A stretch of DNA of 64,000 nt from contig JBHOQX010000017.1 in assembly GCA_042408595.1 (NCBI GenBank), forward strand, positions 38,822 through 102,821. Reading direction: 5' to 3'. The notes beneath the pieces were generated by a model. It was not told the origin of the DNA, made no database searches, and saw only the letters and a program-made list of their open reading frames with translations. Position 1 is the first letter of the stretch; every line of letters begins with the position of its first letter. The stretch is from JBHOQX01 sp042408595 (GTDB taxonomy: Bacteria > Chloroflexota > Chloroflexia > Chloroflexales > Roseiflexaceae). Positions 24,688-33,322 of this stretch are shown here, one piece after another. Position numbers and translations under genes: made by a program.

Positions 24688-27063
24688 TCAGCGGGCCGTC
24701 GTGGCGTGAAGCGCACACCACACCGCCTCGGCGCGGATGGGCGTTTCGGTGATCCGCACGCCCACAGCATCGCGGATGGCGTTGGCGATCGCGGCGGCCC
24801 CGGCGGTGATCGGCGGCTCGCCGACGCCGCGCGCCCCGAACGGCCCGTGGGGTGCCGGGTTCTCAACCAGCACCGCATCGATCGGCGGGAGCGTGTCCGC
24901 ACGCGGCAGGTCGTAGTCCATGAACGTTCCGGTCAGCAGATTGCCGTGCTCGTCGTAGACCATCGCCTCATGCAGCGCCCAACCGATCCCCTGCGCCGCG
25001 CCGCCGTGGATCTGCCCTTCCACCAGCAGCGGGTTGAGCGCGAAGCCGACGTCCTGCACCGCGACGTACTGCTGCAGCCGCACCTGTCCGGTCTCGCTGT
25101 CCACCGCGACGCGGGCGAGGTGCACGACGAAGCCGGGGGCGTTTTCCTCCACGGCCGCGCGCCCCTCGCCGATGATCGGCCCCTCGCCGCCGGCGGTGCG
25201 CTCGGCCTTCGCCGCCAGCCGGCCGATCGGCATCGCCTTGTCCGGGACGCCGCGCACCTGCGCCTTGCCATCCACGATCTCGATATCCTCCGGTGCAGCC
25301 TCGAACTCGTTCGCCGCCAGCTCGACCAGCCGCCGGCGCGCCTGCCGGGCCGCCGCCGCCACCGCCCCGCTGACGCTGTAGGTCGTCTGGCTGCCACCGC
25401 TCGGCCCGGCGAACGGACCATCGGTCGTGTCGCCCTGGATGATCTCCACCTGGTCTGGCGAGACGCCGAGCACCTCGGCGGCCACCAGCGCAAAGGTGCT
25501 GTTGACGCCCGAGATGTCCACCGAGCCGACGTGGATGCGCACCGTGCCGTCGCTATCCACCCGGCAGACCGAGGCCGCCGGCGACATGCCGCACAGCCAG
25601 CCGCCCACGGCGATGCCGACCCCCTCGCGCCAGTGGCCTGGAGCGAGGGGATCACGGATGGAGGATTGAGCATCGCCGCCCGGCTGCGCGGCTGTGCGCG
25701 CCGCGGGCGGCGATCCGCGATCCTCGCGCCTCCGCTGCCAGGCCGGGTGCGCGCGCATCCGCTCGATCACCGCCCGCAGGCCGATATGCGGCCACGGGTC
25801 GCCGTTGCCCATCGGGTCGCCGGTTTCGGCGGCGTTCAGCGCCCGTAGCTCCAGCGGGTCGATGCCGAGCTCGTGGGCCAGGTCGTCCATCGAGCTTTCG
25901 AGCGCGAACGTCGCCGACGGGGCGCCGGGGGCGCGGTACGCGCCGGTCTGCGGCTTGTGGGTAAACACTTCTGCCACGTCGATCTTCACGTTCGGGCACT
26001 TGTAGTAGCCGCCGAGCAGAATGGCGACGATGCCACCGATCGCGAACGGAAAGACGCCGTTGTCCATGGTGAGATCGGCCTGGAGCGCGGTGAGCGTGCC
26101 GTCGCGCCGTGCGCCGAGCTTCAGCCTGATGATCGTGGCGGGCGAGGGGGTGCTTGTGCGGAAATCCTCCGAGCGCGTCAGCACCAGCCGCACCGGCCGG
26201 TCGAGCGCCCAGGCCGCCGCCGCCACGAGCGCGTCGATGATGCCGTACTTGGCGCCGAACCCGCCGCCGACCGTCTGCGGCACGACGCGGACGGCGCGCT
26301 TCGGCAGGCCGAGCAGCCGGGCGATTTCGCCGCGCAGGCCGAACTGCCCCTGGGTGCTGGCGTAGACGGTGATCGTCCCGCCGAGTCGGTCCGGCGCGGC
26401 GACTGCGGCGCACGGCTCCAGGTACCCCTGGTGGACGATCGGGGTGCGGTAGGTCCGTTCGACGGTCACATCTGCCGCGGCGAAGCCGGCGGCCACGTCG
26501 CCACGGGCGTAGTGGTGTTCTTCGTGGATGTTCGACGCGCCGCGCGCTCCCTCTTCAACGCCTTTGTCAACGGCGGCGTGCGCGGCGGTCAGATCCATGC
26601 CTTCCTTCGGCAGGCCGTTCGGCCAGATCACCGGCGAGTCCGGCGCGCGTGCCGCGAGGGGATCGACCACCGCCGGCAGCGGCGCGTACTCCACGACCAC
26701 GGCATCCGCGCCATCGCGCGCCGCCGCCTCGCTCTCCGCGACGACCAGCACGACCGGCTGCCCGGCGAACAGGACGCGCCCACGCGCCAGGACGGCGCTA
26801 TGGCGCGAGTTGATCGCCCGATCGCGCGTCGGCAGGTCGCCCGCTGTGAGAACAGCGACGACCCCCGGCACCCGGCGGGCGGCTTCACCGTCGATGCGGG
26901 TGATCTCAGCGTGGGCGTAGGGGCTCCAGACCGGGCGGGCGTGCAGCATCCCTGGCAGGCGGATGTCGCCGGCATAGAGCGCCCGACCACTCACTTTCTC
27001 GCGCCCCTCGATCAGCTTGCGCGGCTTGCCGAGGGTACGGTACGTTTCGGTTACGGCGGACAT
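24688..27063 (-). CDS. xanthine dehydrogenase-family molybdopterin-binding (large) subunit
   Basis: 791 residues: aldehyde oxidase/xanthine dehydrogenase a/b hammerhead domain first (KVSGRALYAGDIRLPGMLHA), then the molybdopterin-binding domain with QTVGGGFGAKYG, YRAPGAPSATFALES, the QGIGWALHE region and the catalytic Glu in GARGVGEPPITAG. Hydroxylates N-heterocycles or aldehydes with water. The FeS and FAD subunits usually encoded next to it are absent here, so it is an orphan in this window. Residues about 448-474 (AARTAAQPGGDAQSSIRDP) are low-complexity and lie in repeat-like DNA. 79 bases upstream of hydA. Confidence 0.93.
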   Translation of the reverse strand: MSAVTETYRTLGKPRKLIEGREKVSGRALYAGDIRLPGMLHARPVWSPYAHAEITRIDGEAARRVPGVVAVLTAGDLPTRDRAINSRHSAVLARGRVLFAGQPVVLVVAESEAAARDGADAVVVEYAPLPAVVDPLAARAPDSPVIWPNGLPKEGMDLTAAHAAVDKGVEEGARGASNIHEEHHYARGDVAAGFAAADVTVERTYRTPIVHQGYLEPCAAVAAPDRLGGTITVYASTQGQFGLRGEIARLLGLPKRAVRVVPQTVGGGFGAKYGIIDALVAAAAWALDRPVRLVLTRSEDFRTSTPSPATIIRLKLGARRDGTLTALQADLTMDNGVFPFAIGGIVAILLGGYYKCPNVKIDVAEVFTHKPQTGAYRAPGAPSATFALESSMDDLAHELGIDPLELRALNAAETGDPMGNGDPWPHIGLRAVIERMRAHPAWQRRREDRGSPPAARTAAQPGGDAQSSIRDPLAPGHWREGVGIAVGGWLCGMSPAASVCRVDSDGTVRIHVGSVDISGVNSTFALVAAEVLGVSPDQVEIIQGDTTDGPFAGPSGGSQTTYSVSGAVAAAARQARRRLVELAANEFEAAPEDIEIVDGKAQVRGVPDKAMPIGRLAAKAERTAGGEGPIIGEGRAAVEENAPGFVVHLARVAVDSETGQVRLQQYVAVQDVGFALNPLLVEGQIHGGAAQGIGWALHEAMVYDEHGNLLTGTFMDYDLPRADTLPPIDAVLVENPAPHGPFGARGVGEPPITAGAAAIANAIRDAVGVRITETPIRAEAVWCALHATTAR

Positions 27064-27089
27064 GTAGGCTTCGTTCTCCTCTCAGGATC

Positions 27090-27182
27090 GTGGACAAAGG
27101 ACAAAGGACGAAGGACAAGTGATGCAGGAAGCATGAACTACGAAGAATGATCAATGACACATCGCGTCACCGTGTCATCGTG
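27090..27182. repeat. degenerate 'word' repeats (AAGGACAAAGG then GTGTCATC type)
   Basis: GGACAAAGGACAAAGGACG is followed by CATCGCGTCACCGTGTCATC and related words between the molybdopterin subunit and the macro-domain gene. Two word families are juxtaposed. The same families recur at 30225, 38462 and 47299. Confidence 0.5.
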
Positions 27183-27716
27183 TCAGCGTGCCATCATCTC
27201 ATGTGCGGCGCGCTCGAAGGCGGTGTAGGCCCGCTCATCGAACAGCACGAACCGCACCAGCCGTACGCTCGTGTTCTGCTGGAGAAACCCGCGCACCGTG
27301 TCGAGCGCGATCGGCGCGGCCTCGTCGAGTGGGTAGCCGTAGATGCCGGTGCTGATCGCCGGAAAGGCGACGCTCTCCAGCCCATGCTGTGCCGCCAGCT
27401 CCAGGCTGGCGCGGTAGGCGCTGGCGAGCAGTTCAGCGTCGTGCGGCTGGCCGCGGTAGATCGGCCCGACCGCGTGGATGATGTAGCGGGCTTTCAGGCG
27501 GTAGCCGCGGGTGATCCGCGCCTCGCCGGTCGGGCAGCCACCGAGGGTGCGGCACTCCGCCAGCAGCTCCGGCCCGGCGGCCCGGTGGATCGCGCCGTCC
27601 ACCCCGCCGCCGCCGAGCAGCGTCGTATTCGCGGCGTTCACGATCGCGTCAACGTCTTGCTGGACGATGTCGCCGCGCACGAGTTCGATGATGGATTGGT
27701 TGATCTGAAGGCGCAT
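27183..27716 (-). CDS. macro-domain ADP-ribose hydrolase (O-acetyl-ADP-ribose deacetylase type)
   Basis: 177 residues, a single macro domain: VRGDIVQQDVDAIVNAANTTLLGGGGVDGAIHRAAGPEL (in part) holds the ADP-ribose loop, then GEARITRGYRLKARYIIHAVGP and FPAISTGIYGYPLDEAAPIALD. The NAAN / GGGGVDGAIH / GIYGYP order is that of the MacroD/YmdB group, which removes mono-ADP-ribose or deacetylates O-acetyl-ADP-ribose. No ADP-ribosyltransferase is seen nearby, so a toxin-antitoxin role is not supported. Confidence 0.93.
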   Translation of the reverse strand: MRLQINQSIIELVRGDIVQQDVDAIVNAANTTLLGGGGVDGAIHRAAGPELLAECRTLGGCPTGEARITRGYRLKARYIIHAVGPIYRGQPHDAELLASAYRASLELAAQHGLESVAFPAISTGIYGYPLDEAAPIALDTVRGFLQQNTSVRLVRFVLFDERAYTAFERAAHEMMAR

Positions 27717-27772
27717 GGCAGGGATCTGGGTTCAGGGTTCAGAAGATGGGAGAGAGCGTGCATTGGCGATGT

Positions 27773-28801
27773 TCACTCTGGCTTCTGCGGTTTGACTTCT
27801 GATCGCTCGGCGAGAGCCGGCACGATCTCCCGCCCGTAGATCTCCAGCATCTGCTCTTCATCGCCGCACATCAGGTAAATGTTGAACTGATCGACGCCGG
27901 CTTCGGCCAGCTCTCGTAGACGGCGGCGATGCTCCTCGGCCGGGCCGACGATACAGAAGCGGTCCACCACATCGTCCGCGACGAAGCCGGCGTTGGCGCT
28001 GCCGACCTCGGCGTGGTGACGGTAGTCGTAGCCCTGACGCTCACGCACATAGCGCGTCAGCTCCGGCGGCAGGGTATCCGTGCCGTAGCGCTCGATCAGG
28101 TCGACCACGTGGTTCGACACCAGCGCCGGGAACCAGCGCACCTGCTCGCGGCACTTCTGCAGGTCGTCCGCGACATACATCGCGGCGGCGGCCATCACCT
28201 TGATGCGCTCCGGATCGCGCCCGGCGGCCAGCGCTCCCTCGCGCACGAAGCCGAGGCACCAGCGGATCAGGTGCGGGTCGGCGAACTGCAGAATGACGCC
28301 ATCCGCGATCCGCCCGGTCAGGTGCAGCGCCTTGGGGCCATAGGCCGCGATCCAGACTGGCAGGCGGCTGCCGGGTGCGGCCCAGGTCAGTTCGATGGTG
28401 TCGTCGCCGTAGCGGGCCTGCCGCCCCTCGACCAGGGCGCGGATCAGTTGCGTCGCCGCCTCCAGGTCTGCCAGCGTGGTCGGCTGCTTGCCGAGCACCC
28501 GCCGCGCGCTGTCGCCCCGCCCGATGCCGAGATCCATCCGCCCGCCGGAGATCAGGTTGAGCGTCGCCAGCGCGCTGGCCGTCACCGTCGGGTCGCGGGT
28601 GGCCGGGTTGGTCACGCAGGTGCCGAGGCGCATCCGTTCTGTGGCCTCCGCCATCAGCGTGAGGATCGGATACGGCTCCAGCCAGAGCACGTGCGAGTCG
28701 AACACCCAGCCGTAGCCGAATCCGGCAGCCTCCGCCTGCCGCGCCAGCGCCACGGCGCGGGCCGGCGTCATGTCAAGTTTGAGCGTGATGCCGAAATCCA
28801 T
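27773..28801 (-). CDS. LLM-class (luciferase-like) F420-type oxidoreductase
   Basis: 342 residues, TIM-barrel luciferase-like monooxygenase/reductase. MDFGITLKLDMTPARAVALARQAEAAGFGYGWVFDSH (in part), LGTCVTNPATRDPTVTASALATLN, RMDLGIGRGDSARR and PVWIAAYGPKAL are the F420/FMN-binding landmarks of the methylene-H4MPT reductase-like branch. Neighbours (dihydropyrimidinase and importer) suggest oxidation or reduction of a nitrogen heterocycle. Whether the cofactor is F420 or FMN cannot be read from the sequence. Confidence 0.88.
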   Translation of the reverse strand: MDFGITLKLDMTPARAVALARQAEAAGFGYGWVFDSHVLWLEPYPILTLMAEATERMRLGTCVTNPATRDPTVTASALATLNLISGGRMDLGIGRGDSARRVLGKQPTTLADLEAATQLIRALVEGRQARYGDDTIELTWAAPGSRLPVWIAAYGPKALHLTGRIADGVILQFADPHLIRWCLGFVREGALAAGRDPERIKVMAAAAMYVADDLQKCREQVRWFPALVSNHVVDLIERYGTDTLPPELTRYVRERQGYDYRHHAEVGSANAGFVADDVVDRFCIVGPAEEHRRRLRELAEAGVDQFNIYLMCGDEEQMLEIYGREIVPALAERSEVKPQKPE

Positions 28802-28815
28802 GGCGGCCTCCGGGG

Positions 28816-29090
28816 TTCAGGAGACAGAAGCCAGACGGGCAGACCGTCAGAAGCCAGACAGGCAGGCCGTCAGGAGTCAGACAATCTGCAATCACAAAAC
28901 GGCCCAAAGCCAGGAGCCGGCCGATGGAGCCGCGTCCGTGTGTAGGGGTATCTTACCAGGCCTTGCGGCGAAAGAGAAGCCAAACGGACAGATGGGCAGA
29001 TGTCAGACGGTCAGACAATCTGCACTCACGACCAGCACAGCTGGGCAGCGACTTGCTGACTGTCTGACCGTCTGACGTGTGGCTCTTGGC
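28816..29090. repeat. degenerate GTCAGACGG 'word' repeats with a perfect 16-bp hairpin
   Basis: The space between the LLM gene and the ABC binding protein is largely words such as CAGACGGGCAGACCGTCAG and GTCAGACGGTCAGACA. The latter, at 29002-29017, has its exact reverse complement TGTCTGACCGTCTGAC at 29061-29076, just past the binding-protein stop, so transcripts would form a stable stem there. The family recurs at 54960-55025 and near 46066. Confidence 0.6.
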
Positions 29091-29092
29091 CC

Positions 29093-30190
29093 CTACTTCT
29101 TCATCGCCATCTCGAAAATCTCGGTCGTGTACGCGCCCTGGTCGGGGGCCTTCTTGAGAACGCCGTACTTCTGCGCGATCTCGGCGGTCTGTTTGAAGGC
29201 ATCGGCGCACATGTAGCCGAGGCCCTTGTCCCTGGCACAGTCGGCGAGCGGGAAGATCAGCTTGTTGACCTCGTCCATCTGCCACTTCTGCGCATCGGGC
29301 TTCATCACGCCGCTGGCGTCGTTCTTCAGCACGATCTGCACACAGTCGGCAGCGTTGTCGCGGCAATACTCCCACCCCTTGACCGAGGCGCGCAAAAAGC
29401 GCGCTGCGATCTCCTTGTTCTTCGGGTCCTTGAGAAACGCCTCGGTGGTGAAGATGCCGTCTTCCAGCATCGCCGTGCCCTCATTGTTGAAGTCGATGAT
29501 GTTGAGCTGGTCGATGGTATGGCCGGCGGAGAGCACCTGGTAGAGTTCGTTGTAGGTCATCGCCGCGGCGGCGTCCACCTCTTTATTCAGCAGCAGGTTC
29601 ATGTCGAACGGCTGCTTGACGATGGTGACGTCCTTGTCCTTGTCGATGTTATATTTCGCCAGGGTGGCGAGGAGTTGCAGTTCGTTGCCGCCGAGCCAGA
29701 CGGCGACCTTCTTGCCCTTCAGGTCGGCCGGGCTGTTGATATTCGATTCCTTCCACGAGATTTCGCGCATGCCGCTGCGCTGGTAGATCTGGGCGATGTT
29801 GACCAGCGGCACGCCTTGCTCGCGGTTGGCGAGGGTCGAGGGCAGCCAGTCCAATCCGAACTGCGCCTGCCCGCCGGCGACGACCTGCGCCGGGTTGATG
29901 TCCGGCCCGCCGGGGCGGATGGTCACGTCCAGCCCTTCGGCATCGTAGAAGCCTTTTTCCTTCGCGGCGTAGTAGCCGGCGAACTGCGCCTGCGCCACCC
30001 ATTTGAGCTGGAGCGTGACCTTGTCCTTCGCGCCGCCCGCCGCGGGAGCCGCGGTCGCCGCCGCGCCGCCGCCCGTCGCCGGGGCGCTGGTCGCTGCCGG
30101 GGCCGCCGGGGCGGCGCCGCCGCAGGCTGCCAGCAGCGCCGCCAGCACGAGCGCCGCCAGCGCGAGGAACGGGAGCTTCTGTCGCTGCAT
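29093..30190 (-). CDS. ABC transporter substrate-binding lipoprotein, NMT1/THI5-like
   Basis: Start ATG 30190 (MQRQKLPFLALAALVLAALLAACGG, in part) after GGAG; the longer frame is not favoured. 365 residues: a signal peptide with lipobox LLAAC, an Ala/Pro-rich linker, then the THI5-like fold with LQLKWVAQAQFAGYYAAKEKGFYDAEGLDV (in part), GGPDINPAQVVAGGQAQFG, LKGKKVAVWLGGNE and FLKDPKNKEIAARFLRAS. The family binds pyrimidine precursors (HMP, formylaminopyrimidine), riboflavin in the RibY branch, or other aromatic heterocycles. The hydantoinase context favours a pyrimidine-like ligand. Operon with two permeases and an ATPase. Confidence 0.92.
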   Translation of the reverse strand: MQRQKLPFLALAALVLAALLAACGGAAPAAPAATSAPATGGGAAATAAPAAGGAKDKVTLQLKWVAQAQFAGYYAAKEKGFYDAEGLDVTIRPGGPDINPAQVVAGGQAQFGLDWLPSTLANREQGVPLVNIAQIYQRSGMREISWKESNINSPADLKGKKVAVWLGGNELQLLATLAKYNIDKDKDVTIVKQPFDMNLLLNKEVDAAAAMTYNELYQVLSAGHTIDQLNIIDFNNEGTAMLEDGIFTTEAFLKDPKNKEIAARFLRASVKGWEYCRDNAADCVQIVLKNDASGVMKPDAQKWQMDEVNKLIFPLADCARDKGLGYMCADAFKQTAEIAQKYGVLKKAPDQGAYTTEIFEMAMKK

Positions 30191-30347
30191 GGGAGTCTCC
30201 TTTGCTAGACGAGAACACCTGCGATGAATGACGAAGGACGGAGGGCGAAGGGCGGATGCCGGCTGTGCCTGTTTGGAACCATGGCGAAACAGCCTGGCCT
30301 GCGCCCGTCGTTGCCCCTTCGTCCAGGCCACCCGCTTCCGTCCGCGG

Positions 30348-31163
30348 TCATTCGCGCGCCGACACGTGCCACCGCATCGCCAGGCGCTCGGCGGCGACGA
30401 TCACCAGGTAGAAGGCGATGCCCAGAGCGCACGCCACGACGATCGCCGCCCAGGCATCGGTGTAGCGGCCGACGCTCGCCTGCTGCAAAATGTAGACGCC
30501 GAGCGAATTGAGCGGCCCGCCGAAATACTCGCTCACCACCGCGCCGATGATGCTGAGGGTCGCGCTGATGCGCAGCGCGTTGAACAGGTACGGCAGCGCC
30601 GCCGGCGCGCGCAGCTTGGCGAAGACCTGCGCCGGGGTCGCCGCGTACGAGCGCATCAATTCCAGCGCCGCCGGCTCCGGCGAGACCAGCCCGCGATAGA
30701 CGTTGATCAGCGTCGGAAAGAAGCACATGATCGCGACGATCGCGATCTTCGACGCCCGCGACGTGGAGCCGAGCCAGACACCGACCAGTGGCGCGAGGGC
30801 GATGATCGGAATGGCGTTCGAGGCCACGGCGAAGGGCAGGAGGCTATCGGCCGCCCAGGGCCAGCGCACGCTCAGCACGGCCACCGCGGCCCCGAGCGCG
30901 CAGCCGATGATGAAGCCGAACAGCGCCTCCTGGAAGGTATACAGCGCGATCCGTAGCAGGAACGCTCCGTTCTCCGCCAGCGCGGCGGCGATCTGGCTCG
31001 GCGCAGGCAGCAGGAACGTCCCGATGTTGAAGCCGCGCACCAGCGCCTCCCATAGCGCGATACCCAGCATGAACACGGCGACGGCCGGCCCCCAGCGCGC
31101 GGCGAAGGTCCGCGTCCGCCCGGCGGGGCTGTTCGGCAGCATGCTGTGTTGCGTGAGGCTCAT
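30348..31163 (-). CDS. ABC transporter permease (first copy)
   Basis: 271 residues from ATG 31163; TTG 31178 is an alternative start. BPD_transp_1-type inner-membrane subunit with six predicted helices (WGPAVAVFMLGIALWEALV, GFIIGCALGAAVAVLS and others) and the EAA-like cytoplasmic loop ELMRSYAATPAQVFAKLRAPAALPYLF (in part). Same architecture as the permease at 32253. Its start lies 72 bases past the ATPase stop. The 157 bases between this gene and the binding protein are built of GAAGGACGGAGG-type words and hold no gene. Confidence 0.93.
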   Translation of the reverse strand: MSLTQHSMLPNSPAGRTRTFAARWGPAVAVFMLGIALWEALVRGFNIGTFLLPAPSQIAAALAENGAFLLRIALYTFQEALFGFIIGCALGAAVAVLSVRWPWAADSLLPFAVASNAIPIIALAPLVGVWLGSTSRASKIAIVAIMCFFPTLINVYRGLVSPEPAALELMRSYAATPAQVFAKLRAPAALPYLFNALRISATLSIIGAVVSEYFGGPLNSLGVYILQQASVGRYTDAWAAIVVACALGIAFYLVIVAAERLAMRWHVSARE

Positions 31164-31234
31164 CGGTGGTTCCGGCAAAGCCCGACCGACGCGGCGGCGG
31201 CGATCAGCCCGGATGCAGGCCTGCGTGGCCGCGG

Positions 31235-31999
31235 CTAATGCCTCAGCTTCTCCCGCACCGCGGTCGCCAGTTCGAAAAAACGTGGCGACTCGCGCGTCGC
31301 GACATCGCGCGGGCGCGGCAGGTCGATCGCGACGATCGAGTCGATCCGGCCGGGCCGGGGGGACATAATCACCACGCGATCCGACAGGAAAACCGCCTCC
31401 GGGATCGAGTGCGTCACGAAAATAACGGTGGCGCTGGTGCGCGCCCAGATCTGCAGCAGCTCTTGCTGCATCCGCTCGCGGGTGATCTCGTCCAGCGCGC
31501 CGAAGGGCTCGTCCATCAGCAGGATGGACGGCGCGAACACCAGCGCGCGGGCGATCGCGACACGCTGCTGCATCCCGCCGGAGAGTTGCCAGGGGTAGGC
31601 GCGGGCGAAGTCGCGCAGGCCGACGAGCCGAAGCATCTCGGCGGCCCGGTCGGCGCGCTCGGCCTTGGGCGCGCCCATCACCTCCAGCGGCAACTCAACG
31701 TTCCGCTGCACCGTGCGCCACTCGTAGAGCACCGGGGCCTGAAATACGATGCCGTAGTCGCGGTCGCGCCGCGCCTGCTCCGGCGTCTTGCCTTTCACGC
31801 GAATCTGCCCGCTCGACGGCTCGGTCAGGTCGCCGATCAGCCGCATCAACGTGCTCTTGCCGCAGCCGCTCGGCCCGATCAGCGAGACGAACTCGCCCGG
31901 CGCGACCGTCAGCGACACATTCGAGAGCGCCGTCACCGGCCCCGCGCCGCTCTGATAGACTTTGTTCAGGTTCTCGATGGCGATGATGGGCGCGTTCAT
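31235..31999 (-). CDS. ABC transporter ATP-binding protein
   Basis: 254 residues, complete nucleotide-binding domain: Walker A GPSGCGKSTLMRLI, Q-loop IVFQAPVLYEW, signature LSGGMQQRVAIARAL, Walker B ILLMDEPFGALDEIT, H-loop IFVTHSIPEAVFLSD. SsuB/TauB/ThiZ-like group used by NMT1/THI5 importers. Energises the importer formed with the two permeases and the lipoprotein. Confidence 0.96.
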   Translation of the reverse strand: MNAPIIAIENLNKVYQSGAGPVTALSNVSLTVAPGEFVSLIGPSGCGKSTLMRLIGDLTEPSSGQIRVKGKTPEQARRDRDYGIVFQAPVLYEWRTVQRNVELPLEVMGAPKAERADRAAEMLRLVGLRDFARAYPWQLSGGMQQRVAIARALVFAPSILLMDEPFGALDEITRERMQQELLQIWARTSATVIFVTHSIPEAVFLSDRVVIMSPRPGRIDSIVAIDLPRPRDVATRESPRFFELATAVREKLRH

Positions 32000-32054
32000 G
32001 AGAGTTCAAAGGGCAGAGTTCAAAGTCGAAGACGCAAGATGGCGCCTGGCCTGA

Positions 32055-32186
32055 GAGGCTATCCGAAACGCTCCCAGCGGGGGCGTTGGGGGCCGCCGTC
32101 CCTCAGAAGAACCCCGCCCTACCACGCGGGGGAATATCGGGGGTCTCGGAGGACGCAGCTCCCCAAACCTCCCTGTTTCAGGCAGC
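32055..32186 (+). repeat. TIR repeat family, copy 2 (about 132 bp)
   Basis: Left tip GAGGCTATCCGAAACGCTCC (32055) and right tip CCTGTTTCAGGCAGC (ending 32186), inverted with respect to each other. The interior contains GTTGGGGGCCGCCG. Preceded at 32005-32030 by AGTTCAAAGGGCAGAGTTC word repeats. Located between the ATPase and the second permease without an obvious new promoter. Confidence 0.6.
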
Positions 32187-32252
32187 TTCTGAGCGCTTTT
32201 CAGCCAGCCTCATCCATAATGCTCCCTCTTCAACCGTCGTGCCATCACCTGC

Positions 32253-33104
32253 TCACGCCTCGCGCCCGCGCACCGCCAACCGCTCCGCCAGAGCGACCAG
32301 ACCGTAGAACAGCAGGCCGATCAGGCTGGCGGCCAGCACGGTGGCCCACAGGTTCGTCGGGGAGGAGTTGTAATACTGCGCCGCGTTCACGATCATCGGG
32401 CCGATGCCGTTCGGGGTGCCGCTCGGCAGCTCGCCGACGATCGCACCGATCACACTGGCCGTCGCCGCGATCTTGAGCGAGGTGAACAGATAGGGCAGCG
32501 CTGCCGGCACGCGCAGCTTCCAGAAGATCTGCCCGCCCGTCGCTGCGTACGAGCGCATGAGCGCCAGCGCGTCCGGCGGGACGGAGCGCAGGCCGCGCAG
32601 CATGCCGATCGTCACCGGAAAGAAGGTCAGATACGCCGCGATCGTCGCGATCGAAAACCAGGCGGAGACATGGAGCACCCCCAGGCCGATCACGACCATC
32701 GGTGCGATGGCGAGGATCGGCACGAGTTGCGAGCCGACGACGAACGGCAGGCAGCCGCGCTCCAGCAGCCGCGAGGACGCGAAGAGCACCGCGAGCAGCA
32801 CGCCGAGCATCCCGCCGAGGGCGAAGCCGGTCAGCGCTTCGCCGAAGGTGATCGCCGCGTTGCGCAGCATGATCACGCCCCACGGCGGGCCGCTTCCCCC
32901 TTGCGTCCGCACGCCGAATTGCGCCAGGACGTCCCAGACGTGGGGCAGCTTGTAGTCCGGGATGCGGAACAGCGCCTTCAGCAGCTCCCAGGCGGCCAGT
33001 AACGCCAAGACGAGCAGCACCGGCGGCAGCCAGCGTCGGCGCGCGGGCTCGGGCGCTTCCGCCGCTGTTGGCTCGCCAGCTTGAAGGGCCAGGTCGTCGT
33101 TCAC
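32253..33104 (-). CDS. ABC transporter permease (second copy)
   Basis: GTG 33104 follows TTGGAGGCGCCCT and is chosen over the much longer frame reaching 33536, whose extra part has no family similarity and overlaps the next gene's end. 283 residues, six-helix BPD_transp_1 domain (PPVLLVLALLAAWELL at the start) with the conserved loop ALALMRSYAATGGQIFWKLR. It is related to, but distinct from, the permease at 30348, so the importer is likely a heterodimer. Most upstream gene of the importer operon. Confidence 0.92.
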   Translation of the reverse strand: MNDDLALQAGEPTAAEAPEPARRRWLPPVLLVLALLAAWELLKALFRIPDYKLPHVWDVLAQFGVRTQGGSGPPWGVIMLRNAAITFGEALTGFALGGMLGVLLAVLFASSRLLERGCLPFVVGSQLVPILAIAPMVVIGLGVLHVSAWFSIATIAAYLTFFPVTIGMLRGLRSVPPDALALMRSYAATGGQIFWKLRVPAALPYLFTSLKIAATASVIGAIVGELPSGTPNGIGPMIVNAAQYYNSSPTNLWATVLAASLIGLLFYGLVALAERLAVRGREA

Positions 33105-33322
33105 CAGGGCGCCTCCAACCCACCAGCCACGGCGGTGCGCCGCGGCCCGGCTGAAGCTGCACGCCGTGGCAGCCGGCGCTCGCCCGGAGCAGGGTCGAGC
33201 AGAGCAGGATACGTCGTTGTCCGTTCGGGTCGGAGAGACTATAGGCCAGCGCGCGGGTTTTGTCAAGATGCATGCGCGGCGTGAGGCCGGCCCGCGCGCC
33301 CGCGATGCCCATTGACCGTCGG

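Noticed and set aside
27183..27716. Toxin-antitoxin role (DarG-like) for the macro-domain gene
   Set aside because: No DarT-like ADP-ribosyltransferase is adjacent and the protein lacks the DarG C-terminal domain.
33105..33322. Riboswitch (TPP or FMN) before the NMT1/THI5-like importer
   Set aside because: The conserved cores (CTGAGA and ACCTGAT for TPP, the RFN boxes for FMN) are not found on the minus strand of this leader.
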